Assembly (NCBI RefSeq): GCF_003259505.1
Contig: NZ_QLLK01000014.1
Span: 51,151 to 115,150, forward strand
Source: Algoriphagus yeomjeoni
GTDB lineage: Bacteria; Bacteroidota; Bacteroidia; Cytophagales; Cyclobacteriaceae
Reading direction: 5' to 3'
DNA: 64,000 bases
The translations under genes were made by a program, and so were the position numbers. The notes under the pieces are model-generated. The model was not told the DNA's origin. It did no database searches and saw only the letters and a list, made by a program, of their open reading frames with translations. Positions 62,847 through 64,000 of the stretch are shown piece after piece. Each line of letters starts with the position of its first letter. The stretch's first letter is position 1.

Positions 62847-64000
62847 ATGAAAAATTTCTACAATTCCTCGATTATTGGAATTCTGAGTCTGTCTTTCCTG
62901 CTTTTTTTCGGGAATTCATTTTCAGTTATCGCCCAAAGTGGTTCTGTATTCGTTACGACCGACAAAAATGATTACCCCCCTGGTGCAACTGTTTTAATTT
63001 CGGGTTATGGTTTTTGGCCTGAAGAGACAGTTTCTTTACAAATCACCCATTATGATGATTGGGGAGATAATTCTGCTGAAGTTCATCAACCTTGGATTAT
63101 AAGTTCTGATGGTCAGGGAAATATTTCCTCATCGTGGTATATCCCAACTGACCAAGACGAATTTGGAGCTACTTTATTGCTAACTGCAATTGGTTCTTTA
63201 AGCGGGGAGAAAGCAGAATGGTTATTTACTGATAATGGTAATTTCTCTTACACTACTACTCCTGGCAAATATGCTTCGTTGTCTACAACAGCAGGGGCAA
63301 TTAACAGTTCAACGCTTAGCGTTGATGTTGAATCTCCAAAAAATAATGGAACATTCACCGTTTCTTTAAGCTTCTCAAATCAAAGTGGTACCACAATTGG
63401 GATTGGTTCGGGTTCTGGCCAGATTAATTTAACTAGCATCTCTAATTCTTTTGAAACAGGTGGGCCGAATGGACCTGTTGTAACAAAATCTTTTCCTGTT
63501 TCAGTTGCAGTTGGCTCAAGTGTTCCTAATGGTACATATCAGTTTCAGGCTATAGCAATTTCAAGTACTGGTGATCCTACTAACAATAAGGAATGGAAAT
63601 TTGATGTGATTGTTGGATCTGGAAGCACAGGTGGATCTATTGGTTCTGTTTTAATTGGTACTCAAAGTAATATTGTTACCTATGGGACTTCAACAACTAC
63701 AAGTTACAGCATTACTTCTGCAAGAGGTTCTAATGGAAATGTTAATGGAACATATTCTGTTTCAGGATTACCTCCTGGAGTTACTAGTGTTTTTTCTTTA
63801 GTAAATTTCAATTCAACAGGTTCTGATCTATTTCCAGGGACTAATTTAGAATTAACCGTTCCTAATGATTTGGATGCTGGTTCTTACGATTTTTCAGTTA
63901 CACTTTCGGACGGAGGAAGTTTAGCGTCTACTATTGGAACTTTGGTAGTTTCAAAAAAGAATTTAGCAGTAACTGCGGTAACTGGTGACATCACTTACGG
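62847..64000 (+). CDS. Large secreted Ig-like/MBG-repeat surface protein, 3' end outside window
   Basis: The frame is open from ATG 62847 to the window edge (384 codons seen). A signal peptide (hydrophobic core L-S-L-S-F-L-L-F-F-G, cleavage near V-I-A-Q-S, residue ~30) is followed by beta-rich, Ser/Thr/Gly-rich Ig-like segments (D-K-N-D-Y-P-P-G-A-T-V-L-I-S-G near 39-53; V-T-Y-G-T-S). The last residues, L-A-V-T-A-V-T-G-D-I-T-Y-G, are the start of an MBG-type repeat, so more such repeats and probably a type IX sorting signal are expected beyond the window. Likely a large adhesin or matrix protein. Confidence 0.82.
   Translation, partial: MKNFYNSSIIGILSLSFLLFFGNSFSVIAQSGSVFVTTDKNDYPPGATVLISGYGFWPEETVSLQITHYDDWGDNSAEVHQPWIISSDGQGNISSSWYIPTDQDEFGATLLLTAIGSLSGEKAEWLFTDNGNFSYTTTPGKYASLSTTAGAINSSTLSVDVESPKNNGTFTVSLSFSNQSGTTIGIGSGSGQINLTSISNSFETGGPNGPVVTKSFPVSVAVGSSVPNGTYQFQAIAISSTGDPTNNKEWKFDVIVGSGSTGGSIGSVLIGTQSNIVTYGTSTTTSYSITSARGSNGNVNGTYSVSGLPPGVTSVFSLVNFNSTGSDLFPGTNLELTVPNDLDAGSYDFSVTLSDGGSLASTIGTLVVSKKNLAVTAVTGDITY

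Overview
The window reads as chromosome of a free-living, probably aquatic Bacteroidota of the Cytophagales/Cyclobacteriaceae type (Algoriphagus-like; lineage is inferred from gene content, not from a marker gene). Pointers are the TonB-dependent receptor/DUF4249 pair, the BatB-type vWA protein with its TPR partner, BlaI/M56-TonB regulators, YwqK (MORN-like) proteins, DUF6428 beside ArsR, a split cobalamin-dependent methionine synthase behind a SAM-I riboswitch, and promoters of the Bacteroidota form TTTG-N20-TAnnTTTG. I see no rRNA, tRNA, insertion sequence, prophage or CRISPR array.

Layout. 1-7.7 kb: a truncated membrane protein and a TIGR02757/DUF2400 protein on +, meeting a tight minus-strand cluster (aceK, esterase, M17 leucyl aminopeptidase, ATP-grasp ligase, DUF2071). 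7.7-10.9 kb: a candidate small RNA or attenuated leader, then lipoprotein, CoA pyrophosphatase (NUDIX), DUF819 transporter and a thin 2Fe-2S ferredoxin. 11-15 kb: YbjQ, a hybrid histidine kinase and an outer-membrane barrel. 14.9-19.8 kb: the methionine operon (SAM-I riboswitch, two MetH halves, metF). 19.8-33.9 kb: mostly minus-strand housekeeping genes (lipoprotein, dprA, MerR regulator, rsmE, DEAD-box helicase, STAS-rnz-queuosine transporter, purC, YwqK protein, thiolase, Bat-like operon), with HMG-CoA lyase on +.

34-44 kb is envelope and stress related: TonB receptor + DUF4249; a small ArsR operon with two visible operator-like dyads; a tandemly duplicated blaI-blaR1/TonB pair followed by two stand-alone secreted TonB C-terminal domains. 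44-54.4 kb: M14 carboxypeptidase, a DUF1080 + Gfo/Idh/MocA pair (3-keto-glycoside type chemistry), two small secreted/cytosolic proteins, a CAP-domain protein and a tricorn-type protease. 54.8-60.2 kb is one gene for a 1780-residue protein that joins two alpha/beta-hydrolase domains, a further unassigned domain, a CHAT caspase-like protease and a helical C-terminus. This is the most unusual object in the window. The window ends with a GH99-like protein, a GNAT acetyltransferase and the 5' part of a large secreted, Ig/MBG-like surface protein that runs off the edge.

Cross-cutting structure: several intergenic gaps carry degenerate 7-bp-period tandem repeats; clear hairpin terminators delimit many transcripts; one terminator (7931-7961) has no gene in front of it.
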